Of a DNA stretch of 64,000 nt, positions 17,950 through 27,516 are shown one piece after another; positions within the stretch are counted from its first letter, which is position 1, and each line of letters starts with the position of its first letter. This stretch comes from Mangrovimonas xylaniphaga (GTDB taxonomy: Bacteria; Bacteroidota; Bacteroidia; Flavobacteriales; Flavobacteriaceae), in assembly GCF_001280435.1 (NCBI RefSeq), contig NZ_LBIP01000017.1:1-64000 (forward strand), given 5' to 3'. Below the pieces are notes generated by a model. The model searched no databases. It was not told where the DNA came from and worked only from the letters and a program-made list of their open reading frames with translations. The position numbers and the translations under genes are program-made.

Positions 17950-20900
17950 ATGAAAAAAACTATACACATTCTTGTTCTTTTAATATCATTTGTGGGGTTT
18001 TCCCAACAACAGCAATTCCAAATTGAATGGAATGGATCGAAAGTTCTGGAAACTTCTATTTCAAAAATAACGTTGCCTAGTTTTAATGATTCTAATTATG
18101 TATATGATGCCGAAAGAGGGCTTGTGTTTGTGTCGGCATTGGAAAATGTGTCTAGGATTGATGAGAGTTCAGTTCGTTTAACCAATATTAGTTACAGCAC
18201 CATATCTAAAGCTGACTTAAAGGATTTACCATTAAATACTATTCCTTCGGAATCGAAAGTTAAAGCTTTCAACACAAACGCTCGTGGTGTGTTGGGTGTT
18301 CAATTTGAGGTAAGTCCTATTGTCGAAGACCAAGGCATCTATAAAAAAATCAACAATTTCACCGTAGAGTATAATTTAAGTAGCTCTGCCTATAGGAATG
18401 GACTTAGTACAATGGATGTTCCTGAAATTGTGAATTCCGTTCTTGCAAATGGAGACTGGTATAAATTTTATGTTGACAAAACCGGAGTGTTCAAATTATC
18501 CAAGAGTTTTCTGAATGAATTGGGGGCTAATACCAATGTTGATCCTAGAACTATTAAAATATATGGAAACGGAGGAGCGATGTTACCAATGGTGAACAAT
18601 ATAGAGTATCCTTTTGATTTAACCGAAAATGCAATACAGTTTGTTGGAGAAGAAGATGGGGTGTTTGATAATGGAGACTATATATTAATGTATGCCGAAG
18701 GTCCAACCGGATACAATGAAGAAAGTACTACAAATATCAATGCATATACTGATAAGGCTAATTATTATGTCAATATAAGTAGTGGAGAGGGTAAAAGGAT
18801 CCAAACACTATCTCAACCAGAAGCAGAAGCAGAATTAATTATTGACACTTTTCAGGATTATCAATTTCACGAAGTAGATGATTACAATTTGGCCAAAATT
18901 GGTAGACGTTGGTTCGGTGATCGTTTTGGAATAGAAAATCAAAAGGAGTTTACCTTTAGTTTTCCAAATCTAGTGACTTCGGAGCAGGCTAAGGTAAGAG
19001 TATATACTGCTGCGGTATCTGAAGTTCAAACATCCATGGCGGTAAAACTGAATGGGAATGCATTAACCAATTTTAATTATGCGGCCATTAATAGTCCTAA
19101 TTACGCAAGTGGTGGTAACTATGATGGAAATGTTTCGTTGAGTTCTTCTGAATTGGTATTCGAGTTAACATACAATAATAATGGTAATCCTTCATCCTAC
19201 GGTTATCTTGATTTTATTTCGGTGGAAGCAACAAGGGAATTAAGATTTGAAGGAGCGCAATTACGTTTCAAAAACACTAGTGTGTCTAATGTTGGCGGCG
19301 TTGTTGAGTATCAATTGTCAAACAGTACTGCTGTTTCTCAAGTTTGGGATATCACTAATAAATATGAAGTTGCAAGTGTGGAAAACGAAACAAATAGTTC
19401 GGAGTTTAGTTTTAAGGCTCAAGCCGGAACTTCCCGAACCTATTTGGCCGTAACACCCTCAGACTATTACCAACCTTTAAGAGAAAGCAATACCTCTGTT
19501 GCCAATCAAAACATTAAGGGAACTATTTTAAAGAATAGCCAAGGAGAATTTGAAGATGTAGATTATGTCATTGTTGCTCCTAATGTTTTTGCGTCGCAGG
19601 CTGAGCGTTTGGCCCAAATTAACAGAGATCAATATGGTCTGGTTGTAAAAGTGGTGACTTTAAATGAGCTTTATACAGAATTCAGTTCAGGAAATCAAGA
19701 CATCAGTGCCATCCGAAATTTAATGCGCTATGTATACAACAATGCCAGTACTCCAGAGAATAGAGTAAAATACCTATGTTTGTTTGGAGATGGTTCCTAT
19801 GATTACAAGGATCGATTATCAGGAAATACCAATATAGTGCCGCCATGGTTGTCTTACAATAGTTTTAGTTTAACCTCTTCATTTGTTTCTGATGATTTTT
19901 ATGGGATGATGGACTCTAACGAAGGAAATATGACAGCTTCCAATTTATTGGATATTGCCGTGGGAAGGATCTTGGCAGAAACTCCGCAACGCGCAACCGA
20001 GATGGTAGACAAGATCGAATCTTATCATAAATCAAGTTCCTTTGGAAATTGGAGAAATAATTTTGTACTTATTGCAGATGATGTTGACGAAGGCTGGGAA
20101 AGGGTTCTTCAAGAAACTTCCAATTCCATTGGAGATGTAACTACAACAGAACATCCTTCAATAAATGTGGTGAAAATCTTTTGCGATGCCTATCAGCAGG
20201 AAGCTTCTGCAGGAGGGAAAACTTATCCACAGGCTGAGGAGGCCATTATCAATGCTATCGAAGCAGGTGCGTTGGTAGTGAATTATTTTGGCCATGGAGG
20301 AGAAGATGGTTGGGCACATGAGCGGATTTTTTCCAAAATTGATTCTCAAGAGTTGCAAAATACCTGTAAATATGGTTGTTTTGTGACGGTTACTTGTGAA
20401 TATACTAAGTTTGATGATCCCCAGAGACCTACTGCGGGAGAATATACTTATTGGAATACTCAAGGAGGAGCTATTGCTTTGGTTACTACAACCCGACAAA
20501 TTGCTGTCACTTCTGGAGTGGATTTTAATAACGCTTTGGGCGAATACCTTTTTGAATTTGGAGATAATCAACATGTCTCCATCGCAGAGGCATTGAGAAA
20601 AACTAAAAATTCAACCTCTGTTTCTAAAAATATCCAAAAATATTTGGTGTTCTGCATAGGGGATCCAGCTTTAAAATTAGCAATGCCACGACCAGATATT
20701 CGGTTGACAAAAATAAACGATGTTCCTGTTGGAGGAGAAACCGATGTGTTGCAGGCTTTGGGTAAGGTGAAACTTTCAGGTGAAGTTGTGGACGAGCTAG
20801 GGAATGCAATGACTAATTATAACGGAGTGTTGACGGCTACTGTTTTTGACAAAAATATCCAAAGACAGACCTTGGGTAATGATGGAACCTCAGATAGCAA

Positions 20901-21813
20901 TGGGGTTATCAAAATGGATTTTGAGACTTTGGGAGAAATCCTTTTTAAGGGCCAGGCAACCGTGACAAATGGTCAATTTAATTTTGAATTTGTGGTTCCT
21001 AGGGATATTGGTATTCCAGTAGGAAATGGAAAAGTAAGTTTCTATGCTAAAACTGAAAATCCTTTACAGGATCAGGCTGGAGCGAGTTTTGATATTCAGG
21101 TAGGAGGCATCAATGAAAATGCGGAGGAAGATAATATAGGTCCAGTCATCAATTTGTATATGAACGATACCAATTTTGTGTCGGGAGGGATTACCAATGA
21201 ATCGCCTACATTTTTGGCGAAGCTGCAGGATGATAATGGAATTAACACTGCTAGTGGTATAGGTCATGATATAGTAGCTATTATTGATGGAGACGAAACC
21301 AATCCAATTGTGTTAAATGATTATTACACAGCCAATATTGACGACTATCAAAATGGGGAAGTTTCTTATCCGTTTCGTAACTTAGAGGCTGGTTTACACA
21401 CTTTAACACTAAAAGCTTGGGATGTCTATAATAATTCGGCGACTTCAGAGTTACAGTTTGTGGTGCATGATAAGGACCAAGAATTAGTGATTAAGAACGT
21501 GTTGAATTATCCAAACCCATTTGTGGATTATACCGAATTTTGGTTCAACCACAATAGTTCTGATAATTTGGACGTTTCTATACAAATATTTACCGTTTCG
21601 GGTAAATTAGTAAGAACCATTAATGGTCAAACCAATGCCGATGGGGGATGTTGTAATGAAGGGGCTTCATCATTATCAAGAAGTATCACTTGGGATGGAA
21701 GGGATGATTTTGGAGAAAAAATAGGAAAAGGCGTGTATGTCTATAAACTAAAAGTAAGATCAACCTTGTTAAATAAGCAGGTTGAGAAAATCCAAAAGCT
21801 TGTGATACTCTAA
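17950..21813 (+). CDS. porU: Type IX secretion system sortase PorU
   Basis: Surface C25-family cysteine protease that removes the C-terminal sorting domain of T9SS cargo and helps attach cargo to the cell surface. The 1287 residues open with a signal peptide (ILVLLISFVGFSQQ). The C25 domain covers about 540-920. The likely dyad is H782 in NYFGHGGEDGW and C816 in VTVTCEYTKFDD, 34 residues apart, close to the gingipain spacing. The C-terminus carries a sorting-domain-like FlgD/Ig end (YPNPFVDYTEFWFNH, then VYVYKLKV). porV follows 60 bases later with its own promoter. Confidence 0.94.
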   Translation: MKKTIHILVLLISFVGFSQQQQFQIEWNGSKVLETSISKITLPSFNDSNYVYDAERGLVFVSALENVSRIDESSVRLTNISYSTISKADLKDLPLNTIPSESKVKAFNTNARGVLGVQFEVSPIVEDQGIYKKINNFTVEYNLSSSAYRNGLSTMDVPEIVNSVLANGDWYKFYVDKTGVFKLSKSFLNELGANTNVDPRTIKIYGNGGAMLPMVNNIEYPFDLTENAIQFVGEEDGVFDNGDYILMYAEGPTGYNEESTTNINAYTDKANYYVNISSGEGKRIQTLSQPEAEAELIIDTFQDYQFHEVDDYNLAKIGRRWFGDRFGIENQKEFTFSFPNLVTSEQAKVRVYTAAVSEVQTSMAVKLNGNALTNFNYAAINSPNYASGGNYDGNVSLSSSELVFELTYNNNGNPSSYGYLDFISVEATRELRFEGAQLRFKNTSVSNVGGVVEYQLSNSTAVSQVWDITNKYEVASVENETNSSEFSFKAQAGTSRTYLAVTPSDYYQPLRESNTSVANQNIKGTILKNSQGEFEDVDYVIVAPNVFASQAERLAQINRDQYGLVVKVVTLNELYTEFSSGNQDISAIRNLMRYVYNNASTPENRVKYLCLFGDGSYDYKDRLSGNTNIVPPWLSYNSFSLTSSFVSDDFYGMMDSNEGNMTASNLLDIAVGRILAETPQRATEMVDKIESYHKSSSFGNWRNNFVLIADDVDEGWERVLQETSNSIGDVTTTEHPSINVVKIFCDAYQQEASAGGKTYPQAEEAIINAIEAGALVVNYFGHGGEDGWAHERIFSKIDSQELQNTCKYGCFVTVTCEYTKFDDPQRPTAGEYTYWNTQGGAIALVTTTRQIAVTSGVDFNNALGEYLFEFGDNQHVSIAEALRKTKNSTSVSKNIQKYLVFCIGDPALKLAMPRPDIRLTKINDVPVGGETDVLQALGKVKLSGEVVDELGNAMTNYNGVLTATVFDKNIQRQTLGNDGTSDSNGVIKMDFETLGEILFKGQATVTNGQFNFEFVVPRDIGIPVGNGKVSFYAKTENPLQDQAGASFDIQVGGINENAEEDNIGPVINLYMNDTNFVSGGITNESPTFLAKLQDDNGINTASGIGHDIVAIIDGDETNPIVLNDYYTANIDDYQNGEVSYPFRNLEAGLHTLTLKAWDVYNNSATSELQFVVHDKDQELVIKNVLNYPNPFVDYTEFWFNHNSSDNLDVSIQIFTVSGKLVRTINGQTNADGGCCNEGASSLSRSITWDGRDDFGEKIGKGVYVYKLKVRSTLLNKQVEKIQKLVIL

Positions 21814-21829
21814 TAAACATTTATATTTG
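21800..21829 (+). promoter_or_regulatory. Promoter of porV
   Basis: TTG at 21800-21802 and TATATTTG at 21822-21829 are 19 bases apart, a good Bacteroidota promoter. The -33 part lies inside the porU 3' end, so porV can be expressed apart from porU. Confidence 0.6.
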
Positions 21830-21873
21830 CGAGTGCTTGTTAGCACCAATACAGAAGAATTTTAATTAATAAC

Positions 21874-23124
21874 ATGAAAAAATACTTTTTAATACTTATC
21901 ACATTAACGTCTTTCAATATTTCAAGAGCTCAAGAAAATACAGTGGTGCTTCCTAACCCTAACGATTCAAGAGTTATCACGACAGGAGTTCCTTTTTTGT
22001 TGATTGCTTCAGACGCTCGTGCAGGTTCCTTAGGAGATATGGGAGTGGCGACTGGAGTTGATACCTATTCTCAACAATGGAATCCTTCTAAATATGCATT
22101 TTCAGAAACTAAATCAGGTTTTGGAGTTAGTTATACACCGTATTTGAGTAAGTTGGTAAATGACATCTTTTTAGGTAACATTACTTATTTCAATAGAATT
22201 AATGAAAGTAGTGCCTTTGCGGCCAGTTTTAAATATTTCAGCTTGGGTGAGATTGAATTGGTTCAGGACGAATTTTCTCAGGCCTTAATTGAAAAGCCAA
22301 ACGAATTGACTTTGGATGTGTCCTACTCACTTAGATTGGCAGATCAATTCTCAATGGCGGTTGCCATGCGTTATTTGCGTTCCGATTTAAGAATAAGCGC
22401 TGTAGATCCAGATGCAAGCGCTGCTGGTTCCATAGGAGTTGATATTGCTGGGTACTATCAATCTGAGGAAATGGCTTATAATGATTTTAATGGTCGTTGG
22501 CGAGGTGGTTTTGCTATTCAAAATATTGGGCCTACTATTAAGTATGATGATGGAGGCCAAGAAAACTTTATTCCAACAACCTTACGTTTGGGAGGAGGTT
22601 TCGATTTTATTTTCGATAATTATAACACTTTGTCTATCACTGGGGAGGTTACAAAGTTGTTGGTGCCTACACCTCCAATTTTGGGAACTGAATATGAATA
22701 TGAAGATGTAAATGGTGATGGTAGATATGATGCTGATGAGGACATTTTAGGAGAAGCGATTTCAGCTTCAAATGGTTTGATATATTCAGGAAAGGATGAC
22801 AATGTTAGTTTCTTTAAAGGGATGTTCCAATCGTTTGGAGATGCCCCGGGAGGTTTCAAAGAAGAAATGCAGGAAATAACTTGGGCCCTTGGTGCCGAGT
22901 ACCGTTATCAAGAAGCCTTTGCTTTTAGAGCTGGATATTTCCACGAAAGTGAAGTTAAGGGAGCGAGACAGTTTTTTGCACTTGGTGCAGGGTTTAAATA
23001 TTCTATGGTAAACATAGATATGTCTTACCTGTTCTCGGCATCTAAAGTGCAAAGTCCATTGGAAGGAACCTTGCGTTTCTCATTATCCTTTAATTTTGGA
23101 GATGGCGAGTATATGGAATATTAA
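21874..23124 (+). CDS. porV: Type IX secretion outer-membrane protein PorV (LptO)
   Basis: Outer-membrane beta-barrel of the FadL class that carries T9SS cargo from the translocon to the PorU sortase. The 416 residues have a signal peptide (about 1-19), the family's N-terminal VITTGVPFLLIASDARAGSLGDMGVA segment (split here for length: VITTGVPFLL and DARAGSLGDMG, about 32-52), and alternating aromatic strands to the end, closing in LRFSLSFNFGD typical of an outer-membrane barrel. Its place behind porU supports the call. Confidence 0.93.
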   Translation: MKKYFLILITLTSFNISRAQENTVVLPNPNDSRVITTGVPFLLIASDARAGSLGDMGVATGVDTYSQQWNPSKYAFSETKSGFGVSYTPYLSKLVNDIFLGNITYFNRINESSAFAASFKYFSLGEIELVQDEFSQALIEKPNELTLDVSYSLRLADQFSMAVAMRYLRSDLRISAVDPDASAAGSIGVDIAGYYQSEEMAYNDFNGRWRGGFAIQNIGPTIKYDDGGQENFIPTTLRLGGGFDFIFDNYNTLSITGEVTKLLVPTPPILGTEYEYEDVNGDGRYDADEDILGEAISASNGLIYSGKDDNVSFFKGMFQSFGDAPGGFKEEMQEITWALGAEYRYQEAFAFRAGYFHESEVKGARQFFALGAGFKYSMVNIDMSYLFSASKVQSPLEGTLRFSLSFNFGDGEYMEY

Positions 23125-23145
23125 AGATTTTCCATTCATTATAAT

Positions 23146-23180
23146 AAAAAGCACTATTCTTTGGAATGGTGCTTTTTTTG
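23146..23180 (+). terminator. Terminator behind porV
   Basis: AAAAAGCACTATTC (23146-23159) pairs with GAATGGTGCTTTTT from 23164 with one T-G wobble, followed by more T residues. Confidence 0.88.
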
Positions 23181-23264
23181 TTTGCTCTGCTCATAATTCA
23201 TTATTGTAATGTATGAAATCAATTTGTGGGGATATTTTTTTACCTTTAAAAGATAACTTACTAT

Positions 23265-23747
23265 ATGAAAGAGGTTAAAATTGAGTCCGTTTTTCAAGTG
23301 TATGAAACTATTTTGGAAACACCTGAAGAAGTCCAAGAGCTTATGGAAAGAGCTGTAGAGGCGAGGCAAAAGGCTTATGCTCCTTATTCGCAGTTTCATG
23401 TTGGTGTGGCACTTTTTTTGGACAACAACCAGGTAGTTACAGGAAGTAACCAGGAAAATGCCTCGTATCCCTCTGGGCTTTGTGCCGAAAGAACCGCTAT
23501 TTATTATGCTGGTGCCCAATACCCAAACGCTAAGATTTTAAAAATGGCCATTACGGCCGCTTCACAGTTAAAACCAACTTTAAGTCCCATACCTCCTTGT
23601 GGTGCTTGTAGACAAGCCATTTCTGAGTATGAAATCCGTCAGAAAACACCTATTGAAATGTACTTTATGGGAGAAAGTGGAAAAGTGGTAAGATCTCACT
23701 CGTTATCAAATCTCTTGCCTTTGATATTTGATAAATCCCAGCTATAA
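23265..23747 (+). CDS. cdd: Cytidine deaminase
   Basis: Converts cytidine and deoxycytidine to uridine forms in pyrimidine salvage. The 160 residues contain both zinc motifs: C73-A-E75 (SGLCAERTAIY) with E75 as proton shuttle, and P-C112-G-A-C115-R. NASYPSG lies just ahead of the first. Size and motifs fit the homotetrameric class. It stands alone between the porV terminator and pdhA. Confidence 0.95.
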   Translation: MKEVKIESVFQVYETILETPEEVQELMERAVEARQKAYAPYSQFHVGVALFLDNNQVVTGSNQENASYPSGLCAERTAIYYAGAQYPNAKILKMAITAASQLKPTLSPIPPCGACRQAISEYEIRQKTPIEMYFMGESGKVVRSHSLSNLLPLIFDKSQL

Positions 23748-23799
23748 CGTTTTCGGTAAATTTTTATGAAATACGGTTTTTCATTAATAACTAATGTAG

Positions 23800-23807
23800 T
23801 ATTTTTG
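23800..23807 (+). promoter_or_regulatory. Promoter -7 box of pdhA-pdhC
   Basis: TATTTTTG matches TAnnTTTG and lies 28 bases before the pdhA ATG. A T-rich stretch at 23777-23781 could act as the -33 element. Confidence 0.6.
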
Positions 23808-23834
23808 TTATTCCGTTTATTAAATTAACGCCAA

Positions 23835-24833
23835 ATGCAAAAAATAACAAAAGAAGTTTACCTGAAATGGTATGAGGACATGTTGTTCTGGAGAAAGTTT
23901 GAAGATAAGCTTGCTGCAGTATATATTCAACAAAAAGTAAGAGGATTTCTTCACTTATACAATGGTCAAGAAGCAATTTTGGCAGGAGCTTTACACGCTA
24001 TGGACCTGTCTAAGGATAAAATGATCACTGCTTATCGTAACCACGTACAGCCTATCGGGATGGGAGAAGATCCTAGACGTGTCATGGCTGAGTTGTATGG
24101 TAAAGCTACAGGGACCTCGAAAGGTCTTGGAGGTTCTATGCACATTTTCTCTAAAGAGTTCGGTTTTTATGGAGGTCACGGTATTGTAGGAGGACAAATT
24201 CCATTAGGAGCTGGTATGGCTTTTGGTGACAAGTACAAAGGAAGCGATGCGGTAACCATTTGCTGTTTTGGTGATGGTGCAGCACGTCAAGGTTCTTTGC
24301 ACGAAACCTTTAACTTGGCAATGCTATGGAAATTACCGGTAGTATTTGTTTGTGAAAACAATGGATATGCTATGGGAACTTCGGTTGAGCGTACTGCAAA
24401 CCATACAGATGTTTGGAAGTTAGGATTAGGGTATGAAATGCCTTCTGGTCCAGTAGACGGAATGAACCCGGTTAAAGTTGCCGAAGCTTTCGATGAGGCT
24501 ATCCAAAGAGCACGTCGAGGTGAAGGACCAACTTTCTTGGAGTTGAAAACTTACCGTTATAGAGGACACTCTATGAGTGATGCTCAGCATTATAGAACTA
24601 AGGAAGAAGTAGAAGAGTACAAGAAAATAGACCCTATTACTCAGGTTAAGGATATCATCTTGGAAAACAAATATGCTTCAGAAGCTGATATCAAGAAAAT
24701 TGACAAACGCGTTAAGGATTTGGTTACAGAGTGTGAGAAATTTGCAGAAGAATCTCCATTCCCGGAACTTAACGTAATGTATGATGCGGTTTATGAACAA
24801 GAAGATTATCCATTTATACAAACTAAACTATAA
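23835..24833 (+). CDS. pdhA: Pyruvate dehydrogenase E1 component, alpha subunit
   Basis: Thiamine-pyrophosphate-dependent decarboxylation of pyruvate in the PDH complex. The 332 residues show AYRNHVQPIGMG, GKATGTSKGLGGSMHIFSKE, GGHGIVGGQIPLGAG, the TPP motif starting GDGAARQGSLHETFNLA and ending in CENN, and the phosphorylation-loop-like YRYRGHSMSDAQHYRTKEE (about 235-253). pdhC starts 7 bases later. The E1 beta gene is not next to it and must lie elsewhere. Confidence 0.96.
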   Translation: MQKITKEVYLKWYEDMLFWRKFEDKLAAVYIQQKVRGFLHLYNGQEAILAGALHAMDLSKDKMITAYRNHVQPIGMGEDPRRVMAELYGKATGTSKGLGGSMHIFSKEFGFYGGHGIVGGQIPLGAGMAFGDKYKGSDAVTICCFGDGAARQGSLHETFNLAMLWKLPVVFVCENNGYAMGTSVERTANHTDVWKLGLGYEMPSGPVDGMNPVKVAEAFDEAIQRARRGEGPTFLELKTYRYRGHSMSDAQHYRTKEEVEEYKKIDPITQVKDIILENKYASEADIKKIDKRVKDLVTECEKFAEESPFPELNVMYDAVYEQEDYPFIQTKL

Positions 24834-24840
24834 GTAAGTT

Positions 24841-26463
24841 ATGGCAGAAGTAATAAACATGCCGCGTTTGAGCGATACAATGGAAGAAGGGACTGTAGCT
24901 TCCTGGTTGAAAAATGTAGGTGATAAAGTTTCAGAAGGAGATATCCTAGCAGAAATTGAAACCGACAAAGCAACTATGGAGTTCGAGTCCTTCCACGAAG
25001 GAACTTTACTATATATTGGAGTTAAAGAAGGAGAAACTACAAAAGTAGATGAGCTTTTGGCGATTATAGGTGATGAAGGTGAAGATATTTCTGGATTGAT
25101 TAGTGGAGGAGGAAGTGCAGCAACTGCACCTGCTGAAAAGGCAGAAACTCCTGCGCCGGCCAAAACTGAAGCTCCAAGTGCAAGTGCTGCTATTCCTGAA
25201 GGTGTAACTGTGGTAACTATGCCACGTTTGAGTGACACTATGGAAGAAGGAACTGTAGCTTCTTGGTTGAAAAAAGTTGGAGATGTTGTTGAAGAAGGTG
25301 ATATCTTGGCGGAAATTGAAACCGACAAGGCTACCATGGAATTTGAATCATTCCAATCTGGAACTTTATTGTATGTTGGTTTGCAAGAGGGAGAATCTGC
25401 AAAGGTAGATTCTTTATTGGCGATTATTGGCCCTGCTGGAACCGATGTATCTGGATTAGCAGCTAATTTCTCCGCAGGAGGAACTACTGCGGCTCCTCAA
25501 GCTGAAGCAGCAAAAGCGGAAGCGCCAGTTGTTGCTGCTGAAGTTGCAAAAGAGGCCCCGCAAGCCGTTGCCACCACAACTTCTAATGGAAGATTGTTTG
25601 TATCTCCATTAGCTAAAAAAATGGCAGAAGAAAAAGGTGTTGATTTATCTCAAGTGAAAGGTTCTGGAGAAAGTGGACGTATTATTAAACGCGATATTGA
25701 AAACTTTACACCTGCCGCTGCCGTACAAAAACCAGCAGCAGCACCAACAGCTGCAGCGCCTGTTGTTACAGTACAAGGACAAGAACAATTTGATGAGAAA
25801 CCAAATTCTCAAATGCGTAAGGTGATTGCTAAGCGTTTGGCGGAATCTAAGTTTTCGGCGCCACATTACTATTTGAATGTGGAGTTTGATATGGAAAATG
25901 CCATTGCCTTCCGTAAGCAAGTTAACGACCTTCCAGATACCAAAATTTCGTTTAACGATATGGTTGTGAAAGCTTGTGCTATGGCACTTAAACAACATCC
26001 TCAAGTAAACTCTCAATGGTTTGCTGACAAAATGCGATTGAACCACCATGTACATATTGGTGTGGCTGTTGCTGTGGAAGATGGTTTAGTAGTACCAGTG
26101 TTGAAGTTTGCAAACGAATTGAATTTGTCTCAAATTGGAACTGCAGTTAAAGACTATGCAGGAAGAGCTAGAAACAAAAAATTGACACCTCAAGAAATGG
26201 AGGGGAGTACGTTTACAGTTTCTAACTTAGGTATGTTTGGAATTGAAAGTTTTACTTCAATTATCAACCAACCAAACTCTGCAATTCTTTCTGTAGGTGC
26301 CATTGTTGAAAAACCAGTGGTGAAAAATGGACAAATTGTTGTTGGGCATACCATGAAGTTATGTTTAGCTTGTGACCATAGAACCGTTGATGGTGCAACA
26401 GGAGCACAGTTCTTACAAACTTTAAAGACTTATATTGAAAACCCTGTGGCAATGTTTATCTAA
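24841..26463 (+). CDS. pdhC: Pyruvate dehydrogenase E2 component (dihydrolipoamide acetyltransferase)
   Basis: Core acetyltransferase of the PDH complex. The 540 residues have two lipoyl domains (about 1-82 and 122-204) that are nearly identical in their ETDKATMEFES motif, with lipoyl lysines K43 and K163. Ala/Pro-rich linkers follow each. A peripheral E1/E3-binding domain (about 252-289, FVSPLAKKMAEEKGVDLSQV) leads to the catalytic domain, with H513 and D517 in DHRTVDGA. The tandem lipoyl copies are also visible as a DNA repeat (24841-25080 against 25204-25440). Confidence 0.96.
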   Translation: MAEVINMPRLSDTMEEGTVASWLKNVGDKVSEGDILAEIETDKATMEFESFHEGTLLYIGVKEGETTKVDELLAIIGDEGEDISGLISGGGSAATAPAEKAETPAPAKTEAPSASAAIPEGVTVVTMPRLSDTMEEGTVASWLKKVGDVVEEGDILAEIETDKATMEFESFQSGTLLYVGLQEGESAKVDSLLAIIGPAGTDVSGLAANFSAGGTTAAPQAEAAKAEAPVVAAEVAKEAPQAVATTTSNGRLFVSPLAKKMAEEKGVDLSQVKGSGESGRIIKRDIENFTPAAAVQKPAAAPTAAAPVVTVQGQEQFDEKPNSQMRKVIAKRLAESKFSAPHYYLNVEFDMENAIAFRKQVNDLPDTKISFNDMVVKACAMALKQHPQVNSQWFADKMRLNHHVHIGVAVAVEDGLVVPVLKFANELNLSQIGTAVKDYAGRARNKKLTPQEMEGSTFTVSNLGMFGIESFTSIINQPNSAILSVGAIVEKPVVKNGQIVVGHTMKLCLACDHRTVDGATGAQFLQTLKTYIENPVAMFI

Positions 26464-26485
26464 AACAGTTGCCTGTTAAATACTA

Positions 26486-26518
26486 AAAAAGCCATTACAA
26501 CTGTAATGGCTTTTTAAT
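26486..26518. terminator. Terminator behind pdhC
   Basis: AAAAAGCCATTACA (26486-26499) pairs with TGTAATGGCTTTTT (26502-26515). It lies between convergent pdhC and the cupin gene and can act on both strands. Confidence 0.88.
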
Positions 26519-26543
26519 TTTAGATGCTTTCGACCTTTCAAAG

Positions 26544-27020
26544 TTACTTTTCTATTGGAACGGCATTAAATGGTGAGACCATAGCAATAAAAAGAACACA
26601 AGGCCCTTTATAAAGGCATTTGGCCTTATGCGGTTTGCCTGCAGGTCCATAGGCATAGGTTCCGGATTTTAAGAGCGTTGTTGGCTCGTTTTCATAAGTG
26701 ACTTCCATTTCCCCAGAAATCAATATCATTCGCTCGGGCGAATTATGGGTATGTGTAATGACTTCGGTGTTGGGTTCAACTTTAAAAAAGAAATCCAAAT
26801 TAGGCTCAGTAATATCTCCATGTAAAATGGTGAATGAACAACCCGGAAAAAAATCTGGTGCAGGGTTCCATTTAAGGTCATTGTCATTGATGGTCTTGGC
26901 AATAGACATTTCATTGCTCATTCCATCTCCCTTTTGGGAATAACTTTGTGTTCCGTACAATAAAAGAAGCGTCCCAAAAAATAAGATCTTCCAGTTGTAC
27001 TTGTTGGTGTTGATGTACAT
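26544..27020 (-). CDS. Secreted cupin-domain protein
   Basis: A 158-residue protein with an N-terminal signal peptide ending near TQSYSQ (about 29) and one cupin fold. The first cupin motif is seen as EVITHTHNSPERMILISGEM (about 82-101), with candidate metal ligands H86, H88 and E92; the second as KSGTYAYGPAGKPHKAKC (H133). It resembles ChrR-like or quercetinase-like cupins, but no function can be named. It lies 65 bases behind the DUF4242 gene on the same strand, perhaps in one operon. Confidence 0.75.
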   Translation of the reverse strand: MYINTNKYNWKILFFGTLLLLYGTQSYSQKGDGMSNEMSIAKTINDNDLKWNPAPDFFPGCSFTILHGDITEPNLDFFFKVEPNTEVITHTHNSPERMILISGEMEVTYENEPTTLLKSGTYAYGPAGKPHKAKCLYKGPCVLFIAMVSPFNAVPIEK

Positions 27021-27028
27021 AATATTGA

Positions 27029-27040
27029 GTAATTGATTAC
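27029..27040. promoter_or_regulatory. Palindromic site upstream of the cupin gene
   Basis: GTAATTGATTAC is a 12-bp near-palindrome 8 bases upstream of the cupin ATG. It resembles the LacI-type site at 568-581, differing at one central base. In AT-rich DNA this could be chance. Confidence 0.25.
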
Positions 27041-27085
27041 AATTTTAATTGTAGGAACGAAGTTCGGGAGATAATACAGGCGACA

Positions 27086-27481
27086 TTACTGTTTGGCAGC
27101 GGCGGTAGAAGGGTCGATAATCACCTTGACAGGTGCAACAGAATTGGCTGGAAATCCTCCTTTTTGGGCATGTTCTCTAACAAGTTCTTCACTTTTGGCC
27201 ATGTATACACAATATACTTTGTCTCCAGTTACATAGCTGTGAAGCCATTTAATGTCAGACCCCATACTGTCAAGCACGCCACAGGAAGTTTTGGAGATGG
27301 CCTGTAATTCTTCGGTTGTTAAATTTCCAGCGCCAGGAATGTTCCTTTCTATAACGTACATGTTTAGACCTTTGTCATTGGCCAATTCATTGTTCAATAG
27401 TTCCACAGATTTCTCTTGTCCTAAGGCATTAAAAGAAGCTGTGATGATCATTAAAATTAATAAAGATTTTAAAGTTTTCAT
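27086..27481 (-). CDS. Secreted DUF4242 (nickel-binding SCO4226-like) protein
   Basis: A 131-residue protein with a signal peptide (about 1-21, ITASFNALGQ). The rest is one DUF4242 ferredoxin-like domain: MYVIERNIPGAGNLTTEELQ, IKWLHSYVTGDKVYCVYMAK and REHAQKGGFPANSV. Some family members bind nickel; the metal and role here are unknown. The gene is probably the first of a two-gene unit with the cupin. An 8+8-bp inverted repeat upstream (27517-27537) may be its operator. Confidence 0.8.
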   Translation of the reverse strand: MKTLKSLLILMIITASFNALGQEKSVELLNNELANDKGLNMYVIERNIPGAGNLTTEELQAISKTSCGVLDSMGSDIKWLHSYVTGDKVYCVYMAKSEELVREHAQKGGFPANSVAPVKVIIDPSTAAAKQ

Positions 27482-27516
27482 AATAATAAAGATTAAAGGT
27501 TAATAAATGAGTTGGT

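Noticed and set aside
24841-25440. Direct repeat as a possible mobile or phase-variable element
   Set aside because: It is explained by the two lipoyl domains of E2.
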